The translations under genes and the position numbers were made by a program. The notes below the pieces were generated by a model, which saw only the letters and a list, made by a program, of their open reading frames with translations, did not search any database and was not told where the DNA came from. From Linanthus parryae (Eukaryota > Streptophyta > Magnoliopsida > Ericales > Polemoniaceae): a stretch of DNA of 64,000 nucleotides. The stretch's first letter is position 1. Each line of letters starts with the position of its first letter. Below, one piece after another: positions 24,002-37,541 of the stretch. The stretch lies in the NCBI GenBank assembly GCA_023055425.1, contig JALGPY010000003.1:52189891-52253890 (forward strand), in the 5' to 3' direction.

Positions 24002-25997
24002 TGGGGTTAAAATTGTAAAAAAATATTAATCCATTATGCTTGGTAAAATTTTTCAAATTACCTTTCTAGTGGAACCAAATGTATCGATGATTGCCTTAAG
24101 AAAACTCTATTGAACTATGTCATAAAATTTTAGACATACCTATCTCCAAAGAAAGAGATATTACATTTTCTATGAAAAATATCATAAATTTCATGGTGTG
24201 CAATAGTTTTAAAAAAGTGATGCATCTACATTCATTTTAACCAAACTCACCATTCATAGACTCCGATTCCGACACATCGAAGCTGCTCCTTCATGTGCAG
24301 GAGTCGATCCACCGAAAAAAATAGTCAATTCAGTAACATCCATGTTAGTAGGTAGACTCTGAGTTACAATTTCAAATATTTGAATGAATTGTGTTTCTTT
24401 AAGATTTCGAGTTATCCAAATATTCAACATGGTATCAGTGAAGGTATACATATGTTCATTTATATATATATTTTTTGAATAGGCTTCAATGTCCGTGTTT
24501 TAAACGGAGATTTGATAATTGAACATAAAAATTCAAGAGAGGAAATACCAAATTTGTCTAACAGTAGAAAGTTGAGAAAAAGTTGTGATCGCATTTGTGT
24601 TCCAATTAACAAAGCAGCACAACTCTGTAAGAATTATCCCCCTTTTTCTGCAAGTTAAATTCTATTAGATCGAAGTGATGATAAAGTTTTCACATAAAGA
24701 TTTAGATTTCATAAATTTTTCCATGAACCACCAGTGCCAGTACTTAAACTTCCACTAAATTCGCTAGAATATCATTGATTATTAGAAAATAACTTCAGCT
24801 TAATATCAAATTTTAACCAACATGATATCTTTGATTAATATGTAAAGTACGCACACAATATGGTTTTCTCCCAAAACCAAGTGGGACGATTGTCATGCCT
24901 CCAACTGGATAGTTAATGTAGTATTTTGCCCCTCTTAACACAATACTCCTAGTATTAAAAGTTCTTCTGAAACATTTCTAGAACTATCTAAAATAAGTGA
25001 AATACCAAATTCAAGAGTATCGAGGCACGATTGTCATGCCCCCAGTCACTGCCCCTAAGGCGCACCCATTTTTCTAAAAAATATTAACAGTCTAGTCTGA
25101 ATCATATGGTCCTTATGAAGTTTATAATGATTATAGTTTCTTACTGGATGCTTCTACTCTCATTGCAATCTCACATAAATAGTGTAGGTCTTTGAAGTTG
25201 CAGAGAATGAGAATTCATTTAAAGCATATAAAAAATGTATTACGTTTATATCAACCGTAACTATAAATCTGCTGTCTAAATAGTGATAACCCTTCAGTTC
25301 ATGAAAGGAACACACACGTGAACTGTGACGACATGTCCAATCTTAAATCTAGTAATTCTTCCATGTATCACGAAGCATTTCTCATTCACTTAAATAATCA
25401 CTATTACTTCAGAACAAGTGCAACATTTATTATAATTCAACCGAATAATGTTCCTCAAACTAAATGCGTGTTCTTCAATAATGAGACAATAACACAAAAT
25501 GTAAGATTCATATGATCGATTTTTACTCAAACTATATGATGAATAAATAAACTCCGGAATTGGCAATTTTATTATTTATTAATCAACCTCACTCGATTCA
25601 TATTATATGATGGATCTCATTTCATATTTTAATTCAGAAGATCATTGAATACCCAATGGTGGCATGAATTTGTTGAGAATTTGATAAACAATTCATTTCT
25701 AACATGTCAAATGACCACTAAATTATAATACGTTCAACAAAAAATAGTTCAAGTGTGTATTTTTTTAATTCAATTCTCACTATATTAGCCAATAAATAGC
25801 AATCAAATTGATATTAATTTTTACTAATGACTTCAAAATTTAATTTACAATTCCAGGCCAAATAGGCTCGATATAATAGACGAATTCAGTAACTTGGTCA
25901 AAACTGTAATCTATGTTTTCAATTTCACATCCTCATGGTAAGACACTAGTCACAGAATTAAAGATTAATCACAAATAATATCCCATAATTAACTAAC

Positions 25998-26610
25998 TGT
26001 GTACGGGAGAATCCCTCAAGGAAGATTTAACGTACACCAAGTACAGGGAATAAGAGAAACACAGGAGAGGTAGGGTTGTGAGTAGGGAGAGAGTAAGACA
26101 ATAGTAGTTGTATGAGAGAGAGACAGAGTTTTGGCAGAGCTTCCGCGTAGTTCAGAAGATCAGGCTTATGTAAGGAAGGGTTAAAGATTCTATATATAGT
26201 GGAGAATATGACCATTGTAGTGGGTTAATGCGCCCTTTAATTGCAGCTTAATTACCTTAACCACAACGGCACGTTCGTCGGCATATACAGGGACCGTCAC
26301 ACACTTCATCCGCGTATACCGGAACCGTTATGAGGTTGACCGGGTTTATGGAGCTCGTGCCATAAATCTCTCAAAGAAGTTACTAAAGGTCGCGCGCGGG
26401 CTTGGTTGTAGCTCGCGCGCGACAGGACTTACTCTAGCCTCCAAACCACTAAGTCCCTACAAGTCCCGCGTGGTGGTATGCGAGGGCCCTGTCTCGCAGC
26501 CCCCACGTGGATCAGCGCGGGTGGTGATCCTGTGTGTGTGGAGCACAGCTAGGTGTGCTAGATGATTGCCACGTGGCTGTGATCTGTCTATCTGGAAAGC
26601 ACTATCCACA
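25998..26610 (-). repeat. 3' LTR copy, unit 4
   Basis: 613 bp, without the 4-bp deletion. Confidence 0.92.
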
Positions 26611-27325
26611 TTAGCCCCCTTTTTGCGCGTGGAGACGCCTAATCGGATGGACTTCAATGCACAAAAACCAGTGCACGCGTCGTTGCCACGCACCAATTCA
26701 AATACACGCAAAATCACCCCCCTTGCGTACCATTATGACCTAGGATCCCTAGATTCGTGCCTTCTGTTCTTTTAGGGTTTTAGGCGTGACGTCATCATCG
26801 ACCTGTGATTGCGCAATTCGGCGGTGACGGTTGCGATTCGACCACTGAAAGGACGCGACTCTTCAGTATTTTTGAATAAATACTTCATGCCCTCCATTGT
26901 TGTAGAGTATTGCTTCTCTCTCTAAAGTGGAGGTTTCCTGAGAGTCTCCGAGAGCAAATACAGATAATCAATCATCAGCTTTTTCTTTCCAATCGTTTTC
27001 TTCAACTTGCTCCATCTTCACAAGGTGGGCTTTGCTCAATTTTCATTAATGTACTCCATATCTTTTGAACTGTTTTGAATTTGAGAAACCCAAAATCGTT
27101 TTCGATACGCCATGCCTTAATAATGTTGAGAGGGTTTCTTTAAACCCTAAAGATTGAAACAACTTAAAACGAAGATCTGCTGCAATTTTGGAATTCTGAA
27201 TCTATAATCGACCCAGAACTATTTATCTTCCCCTTTTGACAATTTCAAAACCTAGAACTGCTTTTTGAATTTGAATTAAAGATGGGTATATTTCTCCCTC
27301 CTTTTTTTCTTGCTTTTCTGTAGAA
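26611..27325 (+). promoter_or_regulatory. PMD-gene promoter and leader intron, unit 4
   Basis: Same elements; TGACGTCA intact at 26787-26794. Confidence 0.58.
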
Positions 27326-28623
27326 ATGGCCGAGACAAAAGCCTCCAAATCTGTGAAAGAACCCGAAGAAATTCCTGATCTTCCCAACACCTTGTGGAAG
27401 AAAGATCCATATCTAGGTGGGAAAGACTTTTATCATTCTTGGGTTAAATTAAAGAATCTACCAGCTCCCGCCACTGAAGATCTGCTACTGTTGAGCCCAC
27501 TTACTACTCCAGCCATGTTGGAGTTAATTGACTCCAAGGACATGGTAAGATTAGGTGTTGAAAATTGGTTCTTCCCCCATACTGAAATTTCTACCCAGGC
27601 CTTCGTGCAAAAAATGGATTTAATGGATGAGTGGATTGACCATGTGCTAACTCACCATGCCATCACGCTAGACAAGGCTGGGCTCTATTTTGCTGTTAGG
27701 GCTACGAAGGGTGCTGCCGTGAAGCTGGATCAGACCATGCTTTTAAACCTTCTTTCTCGCTACTCACCTGCGGCTCATACTTTTCACTTTGCTGAATTTG
27801 AAGCCGACCCCACTTTGGAAGATGTTCAAATTATGTATGAACTTTCACCCATGGGCGAAGTCGATCCTTTGACTGCTTTGAAACCTGGTCCAGAGCTCAC
27901 TCTCTATGCGCAGATGGAGGAGTGTTTGACCGAAGTAAAGAAAATTTCTACCCGTTGGACATCTGCAGAAGTACTTCCCACATGGCAGCTGGTTGAGACC
28001 TCCGCGAAGAACACTTGGGGAAATTGGTGCTATACTTCTTTCGCGACTATGCGAATAAGAAAATCACCAAAAAAATACTGGAAAATGATGCAGAAGCGAA
28101 GAATTATATAGAGGGAAAGGGGTATCATATGACCTTGTGCGGCTTCCTATGTGCCTCGCTTTCAAGGTATTTGATCGACGGTCATTCTCGTGACGGGGTC
28201 TTTTATCATGTCCTGCCCCTTGCTGTTAAGTTGACCCTTGGCCAGAAAGTCGCGCTTGGGCCTCTAGTGCTAGGCACCTTCTATCATCGGTTAGACCAGC
28301 TGGTGGTTGCAATTGAGGCGTCGCGTGGGCGTCTTGATGTGTTAACCTTTGTCAACATTTCATTTCTTACCATGTGGGTCTTTGAAAGGTGGCCTTCTTA
28401 TGCTCCTGTTCCTTCGAGACCCAGTATGTGGAACGTTCCAAGTGCGCAGCATGCACTTCCAAGTGGGAGAGCTGCCCGATGGTATAGGACCAATCCTCCC
28501 AAGTATTCATGTAGTTTGGTGTGCGACGATCGGAGGAAACTCACAGCCAGGCCTTACAATACTCGCATCGATAATGTGCGATTTTTCCCGAGGCTGTACC
28601 CTATTAGAGATGGCTCCTATTAA
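27326..28623 (+). pseudogene. PMD ORF with 1-bp deletion, unit 4
   Basis: One A is missing from the run in ACTTGGGGAAA at ~28020, shifting the frame after about residue 232 and giving an early stop at 28111. The original frame is still open from 28015 to the shared TAA at 28623. It also has Asp for Ala at residue 27 and Ser for Trp in the LCAWLS block (~28157). The break falls inside the PMD, so it should be non-functional as protein. Confidence 0.8.
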
Positions 28624-28798
28624 GAAGACACCCTTCTCAAGGGACATGATAGCTACCGAGACTACTTCTGCTGGTGCTTGAGAGGTTCACTACCTGACCT
28701 TGCCGAAAACGTTTCCGAGATAACTCCCAAGTACGAGCAGATCACAGTCGACGTTGACCCAAATCGCGTCTCACCTCAGTTTGGCTTTATACCCTGAT

Positions 28799-30372
28799 GA
28801 ACCATTTATACCCTGATGAACACTAAGGCATACACTTAATAACATTTCCATCTAATTTGTAACTTGCAAATAAATACTAACACTCCCATCAATCTGCCTG
28901 TAGGCTAAGAACTAACAGCCCGCCCGACTCAATGCTCCTACTTTCGATGCATTACCCGCATTCGAATTTTCTATCTACCACACCTAGTGAACTAATCTTC
29001 AACTGTTTCTCGAAATTATTCACCTACAGCACCCATGGTTGATAACTGATTTATATCTGGAAAAACATTTTCTCAATAGAAATTATGTATCCCCAGAGGA
29101 GAACAAACTGAAGAAAGTAATCTGCCACCCAGTGAGTCCGTCCATCACCTGCACTCGATTAGTGAGGGATAAATTTAGATCCCCCTTCTCTCCCAAAACT
29201 TTCTTTCATAGTTATGGCCACTGCTGGCTTCTACTATAAAACTTATTGTAAACAATCAAACTTAACAATTAATATCCAGATGTCAGCAAGCAAATCCGAT
29301 AACTTCATGATATAGCAGTAGATTCAACCAAAAGTTAGCCACAAGACTACTACAAGAAAACAAAACAGAGCTTAGGCACACAACCAAGAGTAGATTCCAC
29401 CAGTAATAATCCTGATGTCTACAAACAGACCATGTAACTTCATGAACTCTAAGGAAAGTTAAATTATTGGGGTAGCAACAATCTCTAAGTCAAAATAGAG
29501 CTTAGGCACACACAAGAAGAGAAACACTTGAACTTAACAATTTCAGAGAACATAAATGAATGACAAGTATAAATGCTACTACATTAACAAAAAATAGAGT
29601 TCTATCAATAAATATTAGCATTGTGGTAATAGCTTTCTCCTATTGACTTCTCAAATGTTAACAAAATTCTTCAGAATTCTTTAAAAGGAAAGTGAGAGTA
29701 AGAACGAACATGTGTTGCGAACACAGGAACCCTAACCCGTGTTCTTGGATTCCTTTGCTTCAGAGTCCCTTTGCTTCTTTAGTTATCTATTTGGCGGCTG
29801 CAAAACCTAACCTGAACTGAAATCACTGGATCAGAACACAGAGGAATCCAAATATGAATTCAATTTTAACCATAACAAATCAAGTCTGAACTCAATCACT
29901 GTCTTCAAACAGCTATTTCAACGTAACACAACAAAATCGTTTTCAAATTAAAAAATTACCGTCGACAAGTATTTGCCAATCTATAAATTGGTTAAGTGAA
30001 CTACACACAGTGATTAAGAAACCGAAAGGGAGTCACCGCCAATATCCCACACAACTTCGTTTTCCCTGTCTCAATTTGGTTTAGGGAATCTATTGAATTG
30101 GGGGAGAGCAGACTAATATAAAATAACACTTCTAAGAAAATATATAAAATAATGGGAAGGAAAGGCGGCTTATGGATACACCACCGCTAATTGAAAAATG
30201 AAAGGCGGAAATACAATAAAACACCGAAAATTTTATGGCGGAAAATAAATATTTTGCCGGAAACTATTATATTATGTCGAAGTACAAAAACAGCCGAACA
30301 TTGATATATTTGCCGCGGTTTTCTCTTCCGCCTACTACAAAACTGCCGTATTAAGACATTTTTCTAATAGTG
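28799..30372. mobile_element. Block X with CACTA terminus, units 4/5
   Basis: Same content; terminus ends at 30372. Confidence 0.75.
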
Positions 30373-30607
30373 GGGGGTGTTTCTCCACCATCGCCGTCGT
30401 CTAGATCAGCTAAACTCGACAAACCCCTATGAGGCCCTTGTAGACTTTCTCGCTCTAGGAAATCAGCTTTTTTAACATGTTTTGAGTACTCGCCAATATA
30501 ATATTGACTAACACTTTAAGTATAGAAACATGTCTTAGAAAGAATATAAGAGTATTCCATATTTCTCTCACAAGAGCTGTTTACGAGCAGTATATTATTT
30601 CGCCTTG

Positions 30608-30778
30608 CCACAAGGGTTGACTCTGTACTTAAGTGGTTACAAAGGGCAGGTTCTGGTTGGTCTGGTTGTGGGATCACTGCTTGCTGTTGAACCTATTATG
30701 GTAACAACAGCTACAATTTATTACTGCTACGCAGGAGAGGTTTCGTTTAGAAGAGGAGGTGGAAGGATTTGTAGGTGA
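30608..30778 (+). pseudogene. AHL PPC-domain fragment, unit 5
   Basis: Open, with changes in the loop (GGTTACAAAGGGCAG) and CTG for CTT in SLLA. Confidence 0.63.
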
Positions 30779-32761
30779 TGGGGTTAAAATTGTAAAAAAA
30801 GATTAATCCATTATGCTTGGTAAAATTTTTCAAATTACCTTTCTAGTGGAACCAAATGTATCGATGATTGCCTTAAGAAAACTCTATTGAACTATGTCAT
30901 AAAATTTTAGACATACCTATCTCCAAAGAAAGAGATATTACATTTTCTATGAAAAATATCATAAATTTCATGGTGTGCAATAGTTTTAAAAAAGTGATGC
31001 ATCTACATTCATTTTAACCAAACTCACCATTCATAGACTCCGATTCCGACACATCGAAGCTGCTCCTTCATGTGCAAAAGTCGATCCACCGAAAAAAATA
31101 GTCAATTCAGTAACATCCATGTTAGTAGGTAGACTCTGAGTTACAATTTCAAATATTTGAATGAATTGTGTTTCTTTAAGATTTCGAGTTATCCAAATAT
31201 TCAACATGGTATCAGTGAAGGTATACATATGTTCATTTATATATATTTTTTGAATAGGCTTCAATGTCCGTGTTTTAAACGGAGATTTGATAATTGAACA
31301 TAAAAATTCAAGAGAGGAAATACCAAATTTGTCTAACAGTAGAAAGTTGAGAAAAAGTTGTGATCGCATTTGTGTTCCAATTAACAAAGCAGCACAACTC
31401 TGTAAGAATTATCTTCCTTTTTCTGCAAGTTAAATTCTATTAGATCGAAGTGATGATAAAGTTTTCACATAAAGATTTAGATTTCATAAATTTTTCCATG
31501 AACCACCAGTGCCAGTACTTAAACTTCCACTAAATTCGCTAGAATATCATTGATTATTAGAAAAGAACTTCAGCTTAATATCAAATTTTAACCAACATGA
31601 TATCTTTGATTAATATGTAAAGTACGCACACAATATGGTTTTCTCCCAAAACCAAGTGGGACGATTGTCATGCCTCCAACTGGATAGTTAATGTAGTATT
31701 TTGCTCTTAACACAATACTCGTAGTCTTAAAAGTTCTTCTGAAACATTTCTAAACTATCTAAAATAAGTGAAATACCAAATTCAAGAGTATGGAGGCACG
31801 ATTGTCATGCCTCCAGCCACTGCCCCTAAGGCGCACCCATTTTTCTAAAAAATATTAACAGTCTAGTCTGAATCATATGGTCCTTATGAAGTTTATAATG
31901 ATTATAGTTTCTTACTGGATGCTTCTACTCTCATTGCAATCTCACATAAATAGTGTAGGTCTTCGAAGTTGCAGAGAATGAGAATTCATAAAAGCATATA
32001 AAAAATGTATTACAAACCGTAACCATAAATCTGCTGTCTAAATAGTGATAACCCTTCAGTTCATGAAAGGAACACACACGTGAACTGTGACGACATGTCC
32101 AATCTTAAATCTAGTAATTCTTCCATGTATCACGAAGCATTTCTCATTCACTTAAATAATCACTATTACTTCAGAACAAGTGCAACATTTATTATAATTC
32201 AACCGAATAATGTTCCTCAAACTAAATGCGTGTTCTTCAATAATGAGACAATAACGCAAAATGTAAGATTCATATGATCGATTTTTACTCAAACTATATG
32301 ATGAATGAATAAACTTCGGAATTGGCAATTTTATTATTTATTAATCAACCTCACTCGATTCATATTATATGATGGATCTCATTTCATATTTTAATTCAGA
32401 AGATCATTGAATACCCAATGGTGGCATGAATTTGTTGAGAATTTGATAAACAATTCATTTCTAACATGTCAAATGACCACTAAACTATAATACGTTCAAC
32501 AAAAAATAGTTCAAGTGTGTATTTTTTTTTAATTCAATTCTCACTATATTAGCCAATAAATAGCAATCAAATTGATATTAAATTTTTCTAATGACTTCAA
32601 AATTTAATTTACAATTCCAGGCCAAATAGGCTCGATATAATAGACGAATTCAGTAACTTGGTCAAAACTGTGATCTATGTTTTCAATTTCACATCCTCAT
32701 GGTAAGACACTAGTCACAGAATTAAAGATTAATCACAAATAATATCCCATAATTAACTAAC

Positions 32762-33374
32762 TGTGTACGGGAGAATCCCTCAAGGAAGATTTAACGTACA
32801 CCAAGTACAGGGAATAAAAGAAACACAGGAGAGGTAGGGTTGTGAGTAGGGAGAGAGTAAGACAATAGTAGCTGTATGAGAGAGAGACAGAGTTTTGGCA
32901 GAGCTTCCGCGTAGTTCAGAAGATCAGGCTTATGTAAGGAAGGGTTAAAGATTCTATATATAGTGGAGAATATGACCATTGTAGTGGGTTAATGCGCCCT
33001 TTAATTGCGGCTTAATTACCTTAACCACAACGGCACGTTCGTCGGCATATACAGGGACCGTTACACACTTCATCCGCGTATACCGGAACCGTTATGAGGA
33101 TGACCGGGTTTATGGAGCTAGTGCCATAAATCTCTCAAAGAAATTACTAAAGGTCGCGCGCGGGCTTGGTTGTAGCTCGCGCGCGACAGGACTTACTCTA
33201 GCCTCCAAACCACTAAGTCCCTACAAGTCCCGCGTGGTGGTATGCGAGGGCCCTGTCTCGCAGCCCCCACGTGGATCAGCGCGGGTGGTGATCCTGTGTG
33301 TGTGGAGCACAGCTAGGTGTGCTGGATGATTGCCACGTGGCTGTGATCTGTCTATCTGGAAAGCACTATCCACA
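32762..33374 (-). repeat. 3' LTR copy, unit 5
   Basis: 613 bp. Shares GCGGC and GTTACACAC variants with the unit 6 LTR. Confidence 0.92.
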
Positions 33375-34086
33375 TTAGCCCCCTTTTTGCGCGTGGAGAT
33401 GCCTACTCGGATGGACTTCAATGCGCAAAAACCAGTGCACGCGTCGTTGCCATGCACCAATTCAAATACACCCAAAATCACCCCCCTTGCGTACCATTAT
33501 GACCTAGGTTCCCTAGAGTCGTGCCTTCTGTTCTTTTAGGGTTTTAGGCGTGACGTCGTCATCGACCTGTGATTGCGCAATTTGGCGGTGACGGTTGCGA
33601 TTTGACCACTGAAAGGACGCGAATCTTCAGTATTTTTGAATAAATACTTCATGCCCTCCATTGTTGTAGAGTATTGCTTCTCTCTCTAAAGTGGAGGTTT
33701 CCTGAGAGTCTCCAAGAGCAAATACATAATCAATCATCAGCTTTTTCTTTCCAATCGTCTTCTTCAACTTGCTCCATCTTCACAAGGTGGGCTTTGCTCA
33801 ATTTTCATTAATGTACTCCATATCTTTTGAACTGTTTTGAATTTGAGAAACCCAAAATCGTTTTCAATACGCCATGCCTTAATAATGTTGAGAGGGTTTC
33901 TTTAAACCCAAAAGATTGAAACAACTTAAAACGAAGATCTGCTGCAATTTTGGAATTCTGAATCTATAATCGACCCAGAACTATTTTTCTTCCCCTTTTG
34001 ACAATTTCAAAACCTAGAACTGCTTCTTGAATTTCAATTAAAGATAGGTATATTTCTCCCCCCTTTTTTCTTGCTTTTCTGTAGAA
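33375..34086 (+). promoter_or_regulatory. PMD-gene promoter and leader intron, unit 5
   Basis: The CRE palindrome is altered to TGACGTCG (33551-33558). Splice sites are kept. Confidence 0.55.
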
Positions 34087-35559
34087 ATGGCCGAGACAAA
34101 AGGCTCCAAATCTGTGAAAGAACCCGAAGAAATTCCTGATCTTCCCAACACCTTGTGGAAGAAAGCTCCATATCTAGGTGGGAAAGACTTTTATCATGCT
34201 TGGGTTAAAGTAAAGAATCTACCAGCTCCCTCCACTGAAGATCTGCTACTGTTGAGCCCACTTACTACTCCAGCCATGTTGGAGTTAATTGACTCCAAGG
34301 ACATGGTAAGATTAGGTGTTGAAAATGGGTTCTTCCCCCATACTGAAATTTCTACCCAGGCCTTCGTGCAAAAAATGGATTTAATGGATGAGTGGATTGA
34401 CCATGTGCTAACTCACCATGCCATCACGCTAGACAAGGCTGGGCTCTATTTTGCTGTTAGGGCTACGAAGGGTGCTGCCGTGAAGCTGGATCAGACCATG
34501 CTTTTAAACCTTCTTTCTCGCTACTCACCTGCGGCTCATACTTTTCACTTTGCTGAATTTGAAGCCGCCCCCACTTTGGAAGATGTTCAAATTATGTATG
34601 AACTTTCACCCATGGGCGAAGTCGATCCTTTGACTGCTTTGAAACCTGGTCCAGAGCTCACTCTCTATGCGCAGATGGAGGAGTGTTTGACCGAAGTAAA
34701 GAAAATTTCTACCCGTTGGACATCTGCAGAAGTACTTCCCACATGGCAGCTGGTTGAGACCTCCGCGAAGAACACTTGGGGAAAATTGGTGCAATACTTC
34801 TTTCGCGACTATGCGAATAGTAAAATCACCAAAGAAATACTGGAAAATGATGCAGAAGCGAAGAATTATATAGAGGGAAAGGGGTATCATATGACCTTGT
34901 GCGGCTTCCTATGTGTCTGGCTTTCAAGGTATTTGATCGGCGGTCATTCTCGTGACGGGGTCTTTTATCATGTCCTGCCCCTTGCTGTTAAGTTGACCCT
35001 TGGCCTGAAAGTCGCGCTTGGGCCTCTAGTTCTAGGCACCTTGTATCATCGGTTAGACCAGCTGGTGGTTGCAATTGAGGAGTCGCGTGGGCGTCTTGAT
35101 GTGTTGACCTTTGTCAACATTTCATTTCTTACCATGTGGGTCTTTGAAAGGTGGCCTTCTTATGCTCCTGTTCCTTCGAGACCCAGTATGTGGAACGTTC
35201 CAAGTGCGCAGCATGCACTTCCAAGTGGGAGAGCTGCCCGATGGTATAAGACCAATCCTCCCAAGTGTTTATGGAGTTTGGTGTGCGACGATCGGAAGAA
35301 ACTCACAGCCAGGCCTTACAATACTCGCATCGACAATGTGCGATTTTTCCCGAGGTTGTACCCTAGTAGAGAAGGCTCCTATTTAGAAGACACCCTTCTC
35401 AAGGGACATGATAGCTACCGCGACTTCTTCTGCTGGTGCTTGAGAGGTTCACTACCTGACCTTGCCGAAAACGTTTCCGAGATAACTCCCAAGTACGAGC
35501 AGATCACAGTCGACGTTGACTTAAATCGCGTCTCACCTCAGTTTGGCTTTATACCCTGA
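34087..35559 (+). CDS. Truncated PMD ORF, unit 5 (longest open copy)
   Basis: 490 codons. The codon that is TAA in units 1-4 is TTA here, so the frame runs through the domain to the array junction and ends with three codons contributed by block X plus TGA (…GFIP stop). It is thus a minimal chimeric C-terminus made by the tandem junction. It shares HAWVKVKNL, Ala for Asp in FEAAPTLEDV, and ANSKITKE with unit 6, so it is nearest to the full-length gene. PMD motifs are intact. Confidence 0.77.
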   Translation: MAETKGSKSVKEPEEIPDLPNTLWKKAPYLGGKDFYHAWVKVKNLPAPSTEDLLLLSPLTTPAMLELIDSKDMVRLGVENGFFPHTEISTQAFVQKMDLMDEWIDHVLTHHAITLDKAGLYFAVRATKGAAVKLDQTMLLNLLSRYSPAAHTFHFAEFEAAPTLEDVQIMYELSPMGEVDPLTALKPGPELTLYAQMEECLTEVKKISTRWTSAEVLPTWQLVETSAKNTWGKLVQYFFRDYANSKITKEILENDAEAKNYIEGKGYHMTLCGFLCVWLSRYLIGGHSRDGVFYHVLPLAVKLTLGLKVALGPLVLGTLYHRLDQLVVAIEESRGRLDVLTFVNISFLTMWVFERWPSYAPVPSRPSMWNVPSAQHALPSGRAARWYKTNPPKCLWSLVCDDRKKLTARPYNTRIDNVRFFPRLYPSREGSYLEDTLLKGHDSYRDFFCWCLRGSLPDLAENVSEITPKYEQITVDVDLNRVSPQFGFIP

Positions 35560-37135
35560 TGAACCATTTATACCCTAATGAACACTAAGGCATACACTTA
35601 ATAACATTTCCATCTAATTTGTACCTTGCAAATAAATACTAACACTCCCATCAATCTACTTGTAGGCTAAGAACTAACAGCCCGCCCGACTCAACGCTCC
35701 TACTTTCGATGCATTACCCGCATTCGAATTTTCTATCTACCACACCTAGTGAACTAATCTTCAACTGTTTCTCGAAATTATTCACCTACAGCACCCATGG
35801 TTGATAACTGATTTATATCTGGAAAAACATTTTCTCAATAGAAATTATGTATCCCCAGAGGAGAACAAACTAAAGAAAGTAATCTGCCACCCAGTGAGTC
35901 CGTCCATCACCTGCACTCGATCAGTGAGGGATAAATTTAGATCCCCCCTCTCTCCCAAAACTCTCTTTCATAGATATGGCCACTGCTGGCTACTACTATA
36001 AAACTTATTGTAAACAATCAAACTTAACAATTAATATCCAGATGTCAGCAAGAAAATCCGATAACTTCATGATATAGCAGTAGATTCAACCAAAAGTTAG
36101 CCACAAGACTACTACAAGAAAACAAAACAGAGCTTAGGCACACAACCAAAAGTAGATTCCACCAGTAATAATCCTAATGTCTACAAACAAACCATGTAAC
36201 TTCATGAACTCTAAGGACAGTTAAATTATTGGGGTAGCAACAATCTCTAAGTCAAAATAGAGCTTAGGCACACACAAGAAGAGAAACACTTGAACTTAAC
36301 AATTTCAGAGAACATAAATGAATGACAAGTATAAATACTACTACATTAACAAAAAATAGAGTTCTATCAATAAATATTAGCATTGTGGTAATAGCTTTCT
36401 CCTATTGACTTCTCAAATGTTAACAAAATTCTTCCGAATTCTTTAAAAGGAAAGTGAGAGAAAGAACGAACATGTATTGCGAACACAGGAACCCTAACCC
36501 GTGTTCGTGGATTCCTTTGCTTCAGAGTCCCTTTGCTTCTTTAGTTATCTATTTGGCGGCTGCAAAACCTAACCTGAACCGAAATCACTGGATCAGGACA
36601 CAGAGGAATCCAAATATGAATTCAATTTTAACCATAACAAATCGAGTCTGAACTCAATCACTGTCTTCAAACACCTATTTCAACGTAACACAACAAAATC
36701 GTTTTCAAATTAAAAATTTAGCGGTCGACAAGTATTTGCCAATCTATAAATTTGTTAAGTGAACTACACACAGTGATTAAGAAACCGAAAGGGAGTCACC
36801 GCCAATATCCCACACGACTTCGTTTTCCCTGTCTCAATTTGGTTTAGGGATTCTATTGAATTGGGGGAGAGCAGACTAATATAAAATAACACTTCTAAGA
36901 AAATATATAAAATAATGGGAAGGAAAGGCGGCTTATAGATACACCACCGCTAATTGAAAAATGAAAGGCGGAAATACAATAAAACACCGAAAATTTTATG
37001 GCGGAAATTAAATATTTTGCCGGAAACTATTCTATTATGTCGTAGTACAAAAACAGCCGAATATTGATATATTTGCCGCGGTTTTCTCTTCCGCCTACTA
37101 CAAAACTGCCGTATTAAGACATTTTTCTAATAGTG
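35551..37135. mobile_element. Block X with CACTA terminus, units 5/6
   Basis: Same content, with more private substitutions than the other X copies; terminus ends at 37135. Confidence 0.75.
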
Positions 37136-37370
37136 GGGGGTGTTTCTCCACCATCGCCATCGTCTAGATCAGCTAAACTCGACAAACCCCTATGAGGCCC
37201 TTGTAGACTTTCTCGCTCTAGGAAATCAGCTTTTTTAACATGTTTTGAGTACTCGCCAATATAATATTGACTAACACTTTAAGTATAGAAACATGTTTTA
37301 GAAAGAATATAAGAATATTCCATATTTCTCTCACAAGAGCTATTTAGGAGCAGTATATTATTTCGCCTTG

Positions 37371-37541
37371 CCACAAGGGTTGACTCTGTACTTAAGTGGT
37401 GACAAATGGCAGGTTCTGGTTGGTCTGGTTGTGGGATCACTGCTTGCTGTTGAACCTATTATGGTAACAACAGCTACAATTTATTACTGCTACGCAGGAG
37501 AGGTTTCGTTTAGAAGAGGAGGTGGAAGGATTTGTAGGTGA
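37371..37541 (+). pseudogene. AHL PPC-domain fragment, unit 6
   Basis: Open, with CTG in SLLA as in unit 5, again pairing units 5 and 6. Confidence 0.63.

Larger units (their letters stand above)
23582..30358 (+). repeat. Array unit 4
   Basis: Same layout. Keeps the undeleted LTR (TTCG present near 26274) and carries a one-base deletion in the PMD exon near 28020. Confidence 0.95.
30359..37121 (+). repeat. Array unit 5
   Basis: More diverged from units 1-4 and sharing several variants with unit 6, such as a shortened segment near 31985 and GCGGC in the LTR near 33006. Its PMD exon has no premature stop. Confidence 0.95.
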